Assembly: GCF_010470665.1 (NCBI RefSeq) | Contig: NZ_VOPZ01000012.1 | Coordinates: 62,001-126,000, forward strand | DNA: 64,000 bases | Reading direction: 5' to 3' | Origin: Desulfovibrio sp. JC022 | GTDB lineage: Bacteria > Desulfobacterota > Desulfovibrionia > Desulfovibrionales > Desulfovibrionaceae | Part shown: in pieces, positions 8,889 to 17,142 of the stretch | How the letters are laid out: each line of letters begins with the position of its first letter | How positions within the stretch are numbered: the first letter of the stretch is position 1 | Notes under the pieces: model-generated | The model's input: the letters and a program-made list of their open reading frames with translations, nothing else | The model's database searches: none | What the model was told of the DNA's origin: nothing | Program-made: the position numbers and the translations under genes

Positions 8889-10058
8889 ATGATCAGCAGC
8901 AAAGGCAAGTACTTTTTTACCTCTGAATCAGTAACCGAAGGTCATCCCGACAAAGTCGCTGACCAGATTTCCGATGCAATTCTTGACGCTATTCTCGCTC
9001 AGGATAAAGATGCCCGTGTAGCATGTGAAACACTGGTAACCACCGGTATGGCATTCATCGCAGGTGAAATTTCCACCACCGGTTATGCAGACTTTCAGGC
9101 AATCGTTCGCGACACTATTCGTGAAATCGGCTACGTAAACTCCGATATGGGTTTTGACGCTGATACTTGTGCTGTTATTTCTTCTATTGATAAACAGTCC
9201 GTTGATATCGCACAGGGTGTTGACCGCAATACCCCCGAAAGTCAGGGTGCCGGCGACCAGGGCATGATGTTCGGTTTCGCATGCAAAGAAACCGAAACCC
9301 TCATGCCTGCTCCCATCCACTATGCACACAAGCTCTCCCGCAGACTGACTGAAGTTCGTAAAGACGCAACCCTCGACTACCTCCGCCCTGACGGAAAAAC
9401 CGAAGTTGCTTTCGAATACCTTGATGGTAAGCCCGTCCGCATCGCCGACGTTGTTATCGCTGCCCAGCACGATGACGGCATCGAACAGGAACAGATTTAC
9501 GAAGACATCAAACGTGAAGTTGTGCTGGCTTCCCTGCCCGCAGAAATGATCGACGATGCTACCAAAATCTACATCAACACCACCGGTCGTTTCGTAATCG
9601 GCGGCCCCATGGGTGACTGCGGCCTGACCGGTCGTAAGATCATCAACGACACCTACGGCGGCATGGGTAACCACGGCGGCGGCGCTTTCTCCGGTAAGGA
9701 CCCGTCCAAAGTTGACCGCTCCGGCGCATACATGGCTCGTTACATCGCCAAGAACATCGTAGCTGCCGGCCTTGCCGAGCGCGCAGAAGTTCAGGTTGCA
9801 TACGCAATCGGTGTTGCAGAGCCCGTATCCGTTCTGGCTACCTCCCACGGTACCGGCGAAGTTTCCGATGAAACCCTGACCGCAGCGGTCAAGGAAGTAT
9901 TCGACCTGCGCCCCTGGTACATCTCCGAGCGTCTCGACCTCCGTCGTCCCATCTACAAGCCTTCCGCTTGTTACGGACACTTCGGTCGCAACAACCCCAA
10001 CTTCACTTGGGAAAAGACCGACGCTGTAGACGATCTCAGAACTGCCTGCAAAATCTAA
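8889..10058 (+). CDS. metK: S-adenosylmethionine synthetase
   Basis: MetK makes S-adenosylmethionine from methionine and ATP in the cytosol. The 389-residue product is full length. It shows the N-terminal [17 protein letters not shown] signature, [10 protein letters not shown] for ATP binding and the glycine-rich [19 protein letters not shown] motif. Translation starts at an ATG preceded by AGGAGG at 8874-8879. Codon use is strongly biased, as expected of a highly expressed gene, which also creates a long spurious open frame on the opposite strand. The gene is monocistronic: it has its own leader region and a strong terminator just downstream. Confidence 0.98.
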   Translation: MISSKGKYFFTSESVTEGHPDKVADQISDAILDAILAQDKDARVACETLVTTGMAFIAGEISTTGYADFQAIVRDTIREIGYVNSDMGFDADTCAVISSIDKQSVDIAQGVDRNTPESQGAGDQGMMFGFACKETETLMPAPIHYAHKLSRRLTEVRKDATLDYLRPDGKTEVAFEYLDGKPVRIADVVIAAQHDDGIEQEQIYEDIKREVVLASLPAEMIDDATKIYINTTGRFVIGGPMGDCGLTGRKIINDTYGGMGNHGGGAFSGKDPSKVDRSGAYMARYIAKNIVAAGLAERAEVQVAYAIGVAEPVSVLATSHGTGEVSDETLTAAVKEVFDLRPWYISERLDLRRPIYKPSACYGHFGRNNPNFTWEKTDAVDDLRTACKI

Positions 10059-10082
10059 GCAGCCCTGAATCACACAGACTTG

Positions 10083-10119
10083 AAAGTCCCCGGAAGTTTC
10101 GACTTCCGGGGACTTTTTT
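10083..10119 (+). terminator. Rho-independent terminator of metK
   Basis: A 13-bp perfect stem AGTCCCCGGAAGT / ACTTCCGGGGACT with a TTCG tetraloop is followed by six T residues, 25 bases after the metK stop. Confidence 0.93.
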
Positions 10120-10193
10120 ACACTTGAGACAAAACGTTTTAGCGGGTAAAGAAACTGTTCACCAACCAGAACGCAAGTCAGGAGATATAGAAT

Positions 10194-10721
10194 ATGAGTG
10201 CTTTTAAAATCGTCGAAGCAAAACCGAACCCGGATTTCAATATTTTTTATTTCGCGGAACTGAACGGTTCCACCCGTATCGAGCATTCCCTCATGGAAAG
10301 CCTCGAAAAATACTGGAACGAATGGCTGCCCCATCTCAAAGCCTACACCTTGAAACAGCCTGAAGGCGGCAAGGGAACCGATTTTCTGCTGCTCTTCCTT
10401 GAAAAAGAAGTAGAAGATGCGGTTGAAGAAATCTGGCAGGAGACCCCCACTGAGGGTCTTGCGCATCACAACCTTGCCATCACCATGGTAATGTCCGCTG
10501 CTCAGTCTCTAATTCCGCAGTTGGAAGAAGGCAAATGTGCCCCGCTGCCCAAGCCGGGTGAAGAAGTACTCAAGGCTTTCGAATCACTCGATCTGACCTG
10601 GAACGCAGAAGGTACCGTAAACCGTCAGTACGCTGTCTTCACTCCCTTCCCCTACTCCGGTGGTTGTGAAGTCTGTTATCTTGAAGACACCTGCCCTAAG
10701 AGCCAGACCCGTCAGAATTAA
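10194..10721 (+). CDS. Conserved small cytosolic protein of unknown function
   Basis: This 175-residue soluble acidic protein starts at an ATG with CAGGAGATAT upstream. I do not recognise a family. It has no signal peptide or membrane segment. The C-terminal third contains GGCEVCYLEDTCPKS, a three-cysteine cluster that could bind a metal or be redox active, preceded by an aromatic-rich stretch. It sits alone between the metK terminator and a convergent glycosyltransferase gene. A dispersed hairpin repeat begins five bases after its stop codon. Confidence 0.7.
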   Translation: MSAFKIVEAKPNPDFNIFYFAELNGSTRIEHSLMESLEKYWNEWLPHLKAYTLKQPEGGKGTDFLLLFLEKEVEDAVEEIWQETPTEGLAHHNLAITMVMSAAQSLIPQLEEGKCAPLPKPGEEVLKAFESLDLTWNAEGTVNRQYAVFTPFPYSGGCEVCYLEDTCPKSQTRQN

Positions 10722-10725
10722 GAAT

Positions 10726-10800
10726 GCCTCCGGCGGCTTAAACCCTTTTGGAAAAGGGTTTAAGAATCCCAAAACTTTTTAGTTTGGCTTCGCCGTTTTA
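10726..10800. repeat. Dispersed intergenic hairpin repeat, copy 1
   Basis: The element begins GCCTCCGGCGGC, carries a hairpin TTAAACCCTTTT / AAAAGGGTTTAA, then AGAATCCCAAAA and ends GGCTTCGCCG. It is a shorter relative of the copies at 15882-15972 (same orientation) and 57020-57102 (inverted). Here it lies between two convergent genes and lacks the central CCTGCCGGGGG segment. Confidence 0.85.
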
Positions 10801-10805
10801 GCTAT

Positions 10806-10844
10806 TAAAAAATCCGCTGCACTTTTTAGTGTAGCGGATTTTTT
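10806..10844. terminator. Bidirectional rho-independent terminator
   Basis: The stem AAAAAATCCGCT / AGCGGATTTTTT, with inner CACT/AGTG pairing, ends in T residues on both strands. It lies between the convergent genes ending at 10721 and 10860 and should serve both. Confidence 0.88.
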
Positions 10845-10859
10845 ATGGTCAAACAGAAG

Positions 10860-12104
10860 TTACTTTCGACTCTCAACAGCCTGCTCATACACAGCCGTTA
10901 TGCGTTTAAAAATATTGCCCCAAGTATAAGTGCCTGTCAGTTCATCTACCACTTCCGCATGCTGACATACTCCAGCATGCACAGCAGAAATGGCCTCCTC
11001 AAGTGCCACACTCAAGCGTTTATCAAGCTCAGGCCAATCTTCAGTCCGGGGCCTATCAATGGTCTGCAATGGAAGTAAATCAACAGTACGCACAACATCC
11101 GCAGGGCATCCGTAAAACAACTCCTTCACACCGGGCAAATCAGTGGCAATGATCATACAACCGCAAGCCAATGCTTCCAGCAACACAAGAGGAACGCCCT
11201 CAAAAAAAGAAGGCAACACAAAAATATGCGAACGCCGCATCAAATTCCCTAATTCCTGATGCGAAAGAATACCATATACTGTGACCCGCTTGCCCAATGT
11301 TGAAGCCAGATCCAGACATTCCTGCTTTTCCGGACCACTGCCCCCGCCAACTAAATGCAGATGAAACTTCTGATCACCAAGACCAGCCAGACACCGGAGC
11401 AGCCAAGGAACACCCTTGGCCCGATTGAGTTTACCCGCATACAGTATATGCACTGTGTCCTGATCCGGTTTGCAGGAGTCCGCATAAAAACATTCGCTAT
11501 TAAAACCGCCGCAGATTGTTGTCACCCGCTCTTCAGGCAAGCCCAGCAATGTAGAAATTTCCCGCTTCTGCTGTCCGAAAAGAGCAATAACCCTGTCAAT
11601 TCCCGACAGATCATCCAACAGTGAACGCCCCAGTTCAGGACACAAATTATGCTGGCGTAAACATGTACCGTGACACGTAGCGACGAGCGGAATATGGGGA
11701 GCAGCCCTTCTTGCTGCGGCAGTAGCCATCCATAGATGATTGGAGTGAATCAAGTCCGGTGAGAAACGGTCTACAGCCTCTCCGACCACCCGCTCAAACA
11801 CCTCCATATACGCCGAAATATCTTCCGCATCCAAATGAGAGCATACAGTGCTGGGATAAGGCATGACATCGCTCATCCCCACCACTTTAAATTCAAGGTC
11901 CCGATCTTCAAAACGTACAAAAAGGCAATGCTCCGGCGCAATCATCCCGGCAAGCGGCGTATCTTTCAGGTCAAACGAAGCGGGTACTCCGCAGACAAGA
12001 TACGGGGAATGTCCACAGTGCAGGCTCTGCCGAATCATTTCCTGAACATATTTACCACTCCCGGTGGCATCGGGAATCTGGCTCAAAAGATGAAGAATTC
12101 TCAT
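10860..12104 (-). CDS. Glycosyltransferase, family 4 type (GT-B fold)
   Basis: This 414-residue cytosolic enzyme has two Rossmann-like halves. The N-terminus MRILHLLSQIPDATGSGKY is the glycine-containing acceptor side. The C-terminal half shows the nucleotide-sugar site: ILYAGKLNRAKGVPWLLRCL, then SHIFVLPSFFEGVPLVLLEALACG with the EX7E arrangement, and ATDLPGVKELF. Enzymes of this family transfer a sugar from an NDP- or lipid-linked donor to glycans of the envelope. No other polysaccharide gene adjoins it, so the acceptor cannot be named. It is read away from the PP2C gene. Confidence 0.9.
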   Translation of the reverse strand: MRILHLLSQIPDATGSGKYVQEMIRQSLHCGHSPYLVCGVPASFDLKDTPLAGMIAPEHCLFVRFEDRDLEFKVVGMSDVMPYPSTVCSHLDAEDISAYMEVFERVVGEAVDRFSPDLIHSNHLWMATAAARRAAPHIPLVATCHGTCLRQHNLCPELGRSLLDDLSGIDRVIALFGQQKREISTLLGLPEERVTTICGGFNSECFYADSCKPDQDTVHILYAGKLNRAKGVPWLLRCLAGLGDQKFHLHLVGGGSGPEKQECLDLASTLGKRVTVYGILSHQELGNLMRRSHIFVLPSFFEGVPLVLLEALACGCMIIATDLPGVKELFYGCPADVVRTVDLLPLQTIDRPRTEDWPELDKRLSVALEEAISAVHAGVCQHAEVVDELTGTYTWGNIFKRITAVYEQAVESRK

Positions 12105-12264
12105 GGCTAAAACATAGGCAGGATTTACTATCCGGTCAACAGATCAAAGTTTACGCATGAGTTGAAAGCCTAGAACCCATCAAGATTAACAATGGAAACC
12201 TGACTGAAGAATTAAATATACCTATTTGATATGGTTTTTAATTTTCTGATACGTATTAAACAAG

Positions 12265-13080
12265 ATGAACACAATGCAGGTCGAATCACTCATAGAACAC
12301 GGAACCGGAGTCCTGAATGAAGATTATCTCCTGATGGAGGATAATATCTTCGGCGTTTTTGACGGAGCAACCAGCCTGACCCATGAAACATATGAACACG
12401 GCTATACCGGCGGCTTTCTAGCTTCAAACCTTGCAGGTGAAGAGTTCAGAAAAAACGGCGGAACCATGCAGGAACTGGCACAGCGCGCCAACCAGAAAAT
12501 CCGCAAGGGCATGGCTGAACGTAACGTCAATATGTCCAGCAAAAGAAATTTATGGAGCACCGGCGCGGCAGTGGTTCGTATTAAAGAGAACAAGATGGAA
12601 TGGGCGCAGATTGGAGATTGCAGGATAGTATGTATTTACGATAACGGCGATTTCGAATTTCTCTGCAAATGCCCGGATCAGGACAGGGTTACTCTGAGTA
12701 TGTGGAAAGAAGTAGGCCCGTCTGCTGAATCATCCATAGGCGTTGCCCTGCATGATCAGATATCCAAAGTTCGCTGCCGCATGAATCTCGATTACGGAGT
12801 ATTCAACGGAGAACCCGAAGCAATAAATTTTCTCAATACCGGGATACATGATCTTGAGGGAGTCCGTAACATCCTTTTATTCACAGACGGCCTGCTAATG
12901 CCCAATGAGAACCCTTGCGAAGAACGGGATTACAACGAACAAGTCGACTTGTTCCATAAGTCCGGCCTCAAAGGACTCCGTGACCGCATTCGCAGCATTG
13001 AAGCCACCGACCTCAATTGCTGCACCTATCCCCGGTTCAAGACTCATGATGATATTGCGGCAGTTGCTATTGGGATGTAG
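12265..13080 (+). CDS. PP2C-like protein phosphatase
   Basis: This 271-residue protein has the metal-dependent PPM phosphatase motifs in order: an acidic N-terminal segment with NEDYLLMEDN, the metal-binding GVFDGATS (about residues 30-37), GDCRIVCIYDNG in the middle, LLFTDGLLMPNE (about 210-221) and the final HDDIAAVAIG. Members remove phosphate from Ser/Thr of partner proteins, often in sigma-factor or envelope signalling. GDC replaces the more usual GDS. No kinase, STAS or anti-sigma gene is adjacent, so the substrate is unknown. No strong ribosome site precedes the ATG. Its stop lies three bases from that of the convergent gene. Confidence 0.82.
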   Translation: MNTMQVESLIEHGTGVLNEDYLLMEDNIFGVFDGATSLTHETYEHGYTGGFLASNLAGEEFRKNGGTMQELAQRANQKIRKGMAERNVNMSSKRNLWSTGAAVVRIKENKMEWAQIGDCRIVCIYDNGDFEFLCKCPDQDRVTLSMWKEVGPSAESSIGVALHDQISKVRCRMNLDYGVFNGEPEAINFLNTGIHDLEGVRNILLFTDGLLMPNENPCEERDYNEQVDLFHKSGLKGLRDRIRSIEATDLNCCTYPRFKTHDDIAAVAIGM

Positions 13081-13083
13081 CCT

Positions 13084-13554
13084 TTACTCCACAAACGCCA
13101 CACTCTTCAAAAGAGTACGCTCGCCAAAAAATTTTTCCAGCCTCTCGCGCTCTGATTCAAGGATGCGAATTTCGGACAGCCCTACCTCTTCTTTTACCCC
13201 GCCATATATTTTCAGGGCTTGGTCAATGAAGCCGGATTCCACGAAGCAGACATTCATGGCATAGGAGCGGTCATTCCACTTCATACGGATTTTTATGATC
13301 GGATTGCGAGATTCCTGATCAGTAACTAGGTTACCTGTACGCACTAAAGTATCGCGCACGTTTTTGGGCAACATGACCGCAAAACGGCTCAGGTTCTCAG
13401 AGAATGCAGGCTCAAAGGCCACGTAATAATAGGGGTCCACCTTGAGTGCGATGGATTTGCCCGGAATGTTCAGGATAAACGGATTTTCGACAAAAGCTTT
13501 GCCCAGCCCTTCCTGAAGGCGATCAATTCGAATTTTATAATCTTGTAAGGACAT
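13084..13554 (-). CDS. Conserved hypothetical cytosolic protein
   Basis: This 156-residue soluble protein has a good ribosome site (AAAGGGGG) upstream of its ATG. No signal peptide, membrane segment or known motif is visible. It has an N-terminal alpha-helical part, a central basic and aromatic region (PYYYVAFEPAFSENLSRF) and a charged C-terminus. It is convergent with the PP2C-like gene, with their stops three bases apart. I cannot assign a function. Confidence 0.65.
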   Translation of the reverse strand: MSLQDYKIRIDRLQEGLGKAFVENPFILNIPGKSIALKVDPYYYVAFEPAFSENLSRFAVMLPKNVRDTLVRTGNLVTDQESRNPIIKIRMKWNDRSYAMNVCFVESGFIDQALKIYGGVKEEVGLSEIRILESERERLEKFFGERTLLKSVAFVE

Positions 13555-13651
13555 TGGTGTAATCCCCCTTTAATCTAGTTATTACACCAAGTTTAATCGC
13601 ATATCAAACAGACAGCGAAGATAGCACAATCTTCTATGTTCCTACAAAAAA

Positions 13652-13696
13652 AACACTGAAACTCGCGTATGTCTAAATACGCATCGTTTCAGTGTT
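13652..13696. terminator. Bidirectional hairpin terminator
   Basis: A long stem AACACTGAAAC / GTTTCAGTGTT with an inner GCGTAT / ATACGC pairing follows a run of A residues. On the minus strand these become T residues, so it can end transcription arriving from the SHOCT-protein gene (13745-14017). Confidence 0.75.
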
Positions 13697-13744
13697 TCAC
13701 TACGCCTTGCATCTGGCACCTTCGCAACTGTCTGGTGGTGCACC

Positions 13745-14017
13745 TTATTTCAATTCATCCTTCATGCGGATATATGTGTCCTCGTCTATCTCACCTGCTG
13801 CGTAACGCTTCTTCAAGACATCCTGAGCGGAAGGAGCACTAGGGCCGGTATCCGGCCTACGAAACATGCGCACGGTAAAATATATGATCAACCCGATCAC
13901 TATAAGCTGCAAAATACCGCCAAAATGGAAAGGCATCCAGCCACTCATTCCATACCCGGCACCATGACCGAATCCGGGACCGCCACACCAACTGCCTAAT
14001 GCACTGATAAATTCCAT
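13745..14017 (-). CDS. Small membrane protein with SHOCT domain
   Basis: This 90-residue protein starts at an ATG preceded by GAGGTGAG. Its order is a glycine-rich N-terminus (GPGFGHGAGYG), one transmembrane helix (GGILQLIVIGLIIYFTVRMF), then a C-terminal SHOCT module (DVLKKRYAAGEIDEDTYIRM) typical of short membrane or oligomerising proteins. It is likely membrane-anchored with the SHOCT helix pair in the cytosol. The neighbour at 14277-14516, on the same strand and with a similar ribosome site, is also a one-helix membrane protein. Function unknown. Confidence 0.82.
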   Translation of the reverse strand: MEFISALGSWCGGPGFGHGAGYGMSGWMPFHFGGILQLIVIGLIIYFTVRMFRRPDTGPSAPSAQDVLKKRYAAGEIDEDTYIRMKDELK

Positions 14018-14276
14018 GTCCTCACCTCGTATATTTTGATTACGCTTCAATCAAAGCATATACCATGCCATAAAATTTAGTGTAACAACTTAGCTAGTTA
14101 CAAAAACCACTACACAAATCAGTGCAATCAGATGCACAAAAGAATGACCAAAAATTGCACACCTATCTTTCTTTGCAACAAACTATGCCCCAGTGAACAA
14201 GGCATGGTATGCAAAAAATAAAAAGAAGAGAAAAACGATTAGTTCATTCAGCATAATCATTGCATATCCCTCACTA

Positions 14277-14516
14277 CTACTTCAGGTAATCGTAAGGCTG
14301 ATCATCCATAACATTAATCCCGTAACGTTTTTTCTTTACATAAAATGCCGTGGAAAACTCAGAATCATCCGCGGACTTCCTGAAAAGTCTAATAGCCGAC
14401 CATATTACAGCAACTGCAAATGTCAGCTGCACAGCCAAAACCCAAACAATTGTTCCCATCATCCCATCAGAAATAAATAGGTCCATAACATTAACTGCAA
14501 TATCGTATATTTCCAT
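14277..14516 (-). CDS. Small single-helix membrane protein
   Basis: The likely product is 79 residues from the ATG at 14516, which follows ACGAGGT, the same ribosome-site context as the SHOCT gene downstream. One hydrophobic helix (GTIVWVLAVQLTFAVAVIW) is followed by a basic cytosolic tail. An upstream in-frame start at 14591 would add 25 poorly supported residues. It resembles the SHOCT neighbour in size and topology but lacks the SHOCT module. Function unknown. Confidence 0.6.
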   Translation of the reverse strand: MEIYDIAVNVMDLFISDGMMGTIVWVLAVQLTFAVAVIWSAIRLFRKSADDSEFSTAFYVKKKRYGINVMDDQPYDYLK

Positions 14517-14695
14517 TTCATACCTCGTAATTTTTCTAAATAGAATTACACGCGGCATGCCAGAAACAAAAAAATGATTGATCCACGGCAATTAGAAATC
14601 AACTTAACACGCTGTTAATTTTAACTAAATTTTACTATATGCAATATATTGCACGACCTAAACAAACCATGTGCATTGTCGCTTACTATTTTGTG

Positions 14696-14741
14696 CAAAA
14701 CAAAACCCCGCAACACAAAAATGCTGCGGGGTTTTGTTTTG
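14696..14741 (-). terminator. Terminator of the SPL-like radical SAM gene
   Basis: A long stem CAAAACAAAACCCCGCA / TGCGGGGTTTTGTTTTG with a short loop sits 30 bases past the stop of the minus-strand gene at 14772. Its T-rich arm faces that gene's direction of transcription. Confidence 0.88.
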
Positions 14742-14771
14742 AATTGCAGATATGAACTATACGAAACGAAT

Positions 14772-15872
14772 CTAATCAGCGAAGGCCTGCTTCATAAGAT
14801 GCTTACCCAGCCCGCCCAGATCTTTCGGGGTGTAACCAAAAACATCCTGCCAGTTCTCAGTGGATTCCATACAGAAATAAAGCTGTTTGCCCATGCCGTG
14901 CTTACGCAGACGATCCACAATAAATTTGAACTGGCGCAGACGCAAAGGCCGCAACAAGCGCATTTTATTATCGTTCCCAGTGATGAACTCATCGTAGATG
15001 TAGGTTGTTTCCGGGAAGTTCTGTTCAATAATCGACTTGAGATGCGGCATATGCCTGAACGATCCGAGGCTGAAATAAGCGATCTGCTCCGGCTTCACGT
15101 AATCAAAAATCATGTCAATGATTTCAGCGTATCCTTCGCGCCAGCCCTCAAAACGAATTATGGGATCAAAATGGAGACAGACCCGGAAGCCCGCTTCAGC
15201 ACAGGTGCGGGCAGCTTCGAGCCGCTCCTTGAGAGTCGAAACCCCGAACTCCTCATGCTCATTGACGAACGGTGCATTGAGAGACCATGCCGGAAGCAGA
15301 CGGTCGGTACGTTTGACTACATCCATCCATGAAAGGTCGATAATCTTGGACTTAAGCTCCAAAGACACATTCGGATAATCACCGAGGAACTCAATCAGAT
15401 CGCGGCTGTATCCGGTTACCGCTTCAAGGGCGAGGGAATCGGTAAATTCACCTGTTCCTATACGATACCGGGTAGAAAGGTCGGCAGAAAAAGCCTTGCC
15501 CAGCTCATCAAAAAGATCATTCTGGTTAGCCCAGACTTTAAGTACATTATCCTGAAAGTAAGCCTGCAAAATACAATAAGAGCAGGCCATGGGGCAGCCC
15601 TCTCCAATGTGAATGATCCGGTACCCGCAGCAGTGATAATAGCGGGTGCCGGGGCAGAAGCGCAGAAACTTGCCCTTGTACTCTTTCAGATACAAAGACT
15701 GCTTGCCGCCAAGCTCCCCGTGAGGGAAATTATCCGGGTCCACGATCTCCACCGGGAGATCAGGCATACGCGAAATCACGCGCTCAGTAAGCGGAACTTT
15801 CTGCATACTGCGATCAATATATATTTTTTCAATTCCCTTCAGATGATCGGGAAGTATGAATTCACTACTCAT
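14772..15872 (-). CDS. Spore photoproduct lyase-like radical SAM protein
   Basis: This 366-residue cytosolic enzyme is related to SplB. The radical SAM cluster motif is CPMACSYC (Cys93, Cys97, Cys100). It is followed by GTGEFTDSLALE (SAM contact), LELKSKIIDL and a later LHFDPIIRFEGW, as in the SPL family. SplB repairs spore thymine dimers, but this organism group does not form spores, so the substrate is probably different DNA or nucleotide damage, or something else. The start codon lies 10 bases after a dispersed repeat whose GGAGG may act as a distant ribosome site. A terminator follows the gene. Confidence 0.85.
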   Translation of the reverse strand: MSSEFILPDHLKGIEKIYIDRSMQKVPLTERVISRMPDLPVEIVDPDNFPHGELGGKQSLYLKEYKGKFLRFCPGTRYYHCCGYRIIHIGEGCPMACSYCILQAYFQDNVLKVWANQNDLFDELGKAFSADLSTRYRIGTGEFTDSLALEAVTGYSRDLIEFLGDYPNVSLELKSKIIDLSWMDVVKRTDRLLPAWSLNAPFVNEHEEFGVSTLKERLEAARTCAEAGFRVCLHFDPIIRFEGWREGYAEIIDMIFDYVKPEQIAYFSLGSFRHMPHLKSIIEQNFPETTYIYDEFITGNDNKMRLLRPLRLRQFKFIVDRLRKHGMGKQLYFCMESTENWQDVFGYTPKDLGGLGKHLMKQAFAD

Positions 15873-15881
15873 TTATAACTA

Positions 15882-15972
15882 GCCTCCGGCGGCCCTGCCG
15901 GGGGCCTTAAACTCTTTTTGTAAAAAGGGTTTAAGAATCCCAAAAACTTTTATTAGGGCTTCGCCGTTAAAT
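15882..15972. repeat. Dispersed intergenic hairpin repeat, copy 2
   Basis: This is the fullest copy: GCCTCCGGCGGC, CCTGCCGGGGGCC, a hairpin of TTAAACTCTTTTT with AAAAAGGGTTTAA, AGAATCCCAAAAACTTTT, then AGGGCTTCGCCG. Read on the minus strand it ends in GCCGCCGGAGGC, 10 bases before the SPL-like start codon. It is nearly identical to the inverted copy at 57020-57102. Confidence 0.9.
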
Positions 15973-15986
15973 TTTATTCAAACGTC

Positions 15987-16940
15987 TTATTTATCACGGC
16001 CCAATTCAAATAATTCTTCCCAGCCGCTGAATTTTGAAATGGATTCAAGATCGGCCATGGCCTTATCCATCATCTCGCGATTCTTGAATCTGGTCTGGAT
16101 CAGGACCTCCCCGGTCTCGAAGTTGCCCACAGGCTCAACTCGCCATTTAGTCCCGGCACAAACTTCGGAAACAATCTTGTTGTGGGTCTTCTCCAGCTCG
16201 CTCAGCCGGGGATAGCGCAATTCCTTTGCGGCCTTGCAAAAACGAGAAACCGCATCTTTAGGTGATTCGCTTTCACCTGCAGACTCAAATGCGGGCACGG
16301 AAACCAAATCAGCAATAGATTTGTTCTCACGGCGGGAGGTCTCGTACAGCCAAGTCAGAAAATTCACCGCATTAGAACGGGACCAGCTCAGCTTTTCAAA
16401 AAACCGGACCAGCGCGGCGCGGTCTGTTTCATCAAGCTTTGAAAGCACGGAAACAGCAGCCAAAGGGATATGCCCGAGCCCCAGCAATTCATCAAACTCC
16501 GGCTCAAGTTCCATCCAATCCAGCCAGAATTTCATGTCCCGGGATTTGGGCTTGAGACCGAGCAGCGGAGCCACGGTTTTGGGAAGATCGGCAGCATCCA
16601 TACGGGCAGAGAAAAAACGCATTGTCACCAACTTTAAAAATTCGTCAGCGGCACGCGCGCCATTTTCTTCCAGATGTAACACCGCTTTTGAAATATCATC
16701 AGCTGCATCAATATAACGGACCAAAACATCCATTCCGAGCTTTTCAGCAGCGGCAACCCTTGCCCTGCCTGCAACGAGCAGTTTCTTGCCGGAATCTTCA
16801 ACCGCCAGCACCGGAACAAGCTGCCCATGCTTTTTAAGCGAGGGAATGAGCTTCTCTACCGGTGATTCAGGATGCAAAAGCCATGGACCGGAACAATCGA
16901 TATCAGCCGGAGAAAGGCTGTAAACATTAGGATTACTCAA
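15987..16940 (-). CDS. ParB-like nuclease-domain protein
   Basis: The N-terminal 90 residues of this 317-residue protein match the ParB/sulfiredoxin-like fold: SPVEKLIPSLKKHGQLVPVLAVE and the characteristic VAGRARVAAAEKLGMDVLVRYID (GxxR-type motif). The middle is helical and may hold a KorB-like helix-turn-helix; the C-terminus is charged. Chromosomal ParB binds parS with a ParA partner, but no parA lies here, so it may be an orphan DNA-binding or CTP/ATP-dependent regulator. It is transcribed away from the EF-G-like gene. Confidence 0.8.
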   Translation of the reverse strand: MSNPNVYSLSPADIDCSGPWLLHPESPVEKLIPSLKKHGQLVPVLAVEDSGKKLLVAGRARVAAAEKLGMDVLVRYIDAADDISKAVLHLEENGARAADEFLKLVTMRFFSARMDAADLPKTVAPLLGLKPKSRDMKFWLDWMELEPEFDELLGLGHIPLAAVSVLSKLDETDRAALVRFFEKLSWSRSNAVNFLTWLYETSRRENKSIADLVSVPAFESAGESESPKDAVSRFCKAAKELRYPRLSELEKTHNKIVSEVCAGTKWRVEPVGNFETGEVLIQTRFKNREMMDKAMADLESISKFSGWEELFELGRDK

Positions 16941-17018
16941 TTTATTTAACCTCCGAAAAACGGAATAAGGTCGTGCTCAATTATAGTTTATGCACGAAAT
17001 TTTATTATTTATCTACGC

Positions 17019-17048
17019 TTGACATGTTAGGGCGGCTGTACCTATAGG
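17019..17048 (+). promoter_or_regulatory. Putative sigma-70 promoter of the EF-G-like gene
   Basis: TTGACA (17019-17024) and TATAGG (17043-17048) are separated by 18 bases. The resulting 5' leader would contain a hairpin GCCGGG / CCCGGC at 17093-17112, about 30 bases ahead of the start codon. Confidence 0.45.
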
Positions 17049-17142
17049 GATTATTAGGAAGAATTATAAGTTGCACCTTTAGACCTGTACATGCCGGGTC
17101 AACGGTCCCGGCTGTGAACATTCAGAGAAACGGAGTTGTTGA

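Noticed and set aside
8928-10469. 513-residue open frame antisense to metK
   Set aside because: It mirrors strongly biased codon use of metK, has no ribosome site or recognisable domains, and covers the terminator.
14649-15332. 227-residue plus-strand frame opposite the SPL-like gene
   Set aside because: Overlaps the terminator and the real gene, with no motif.
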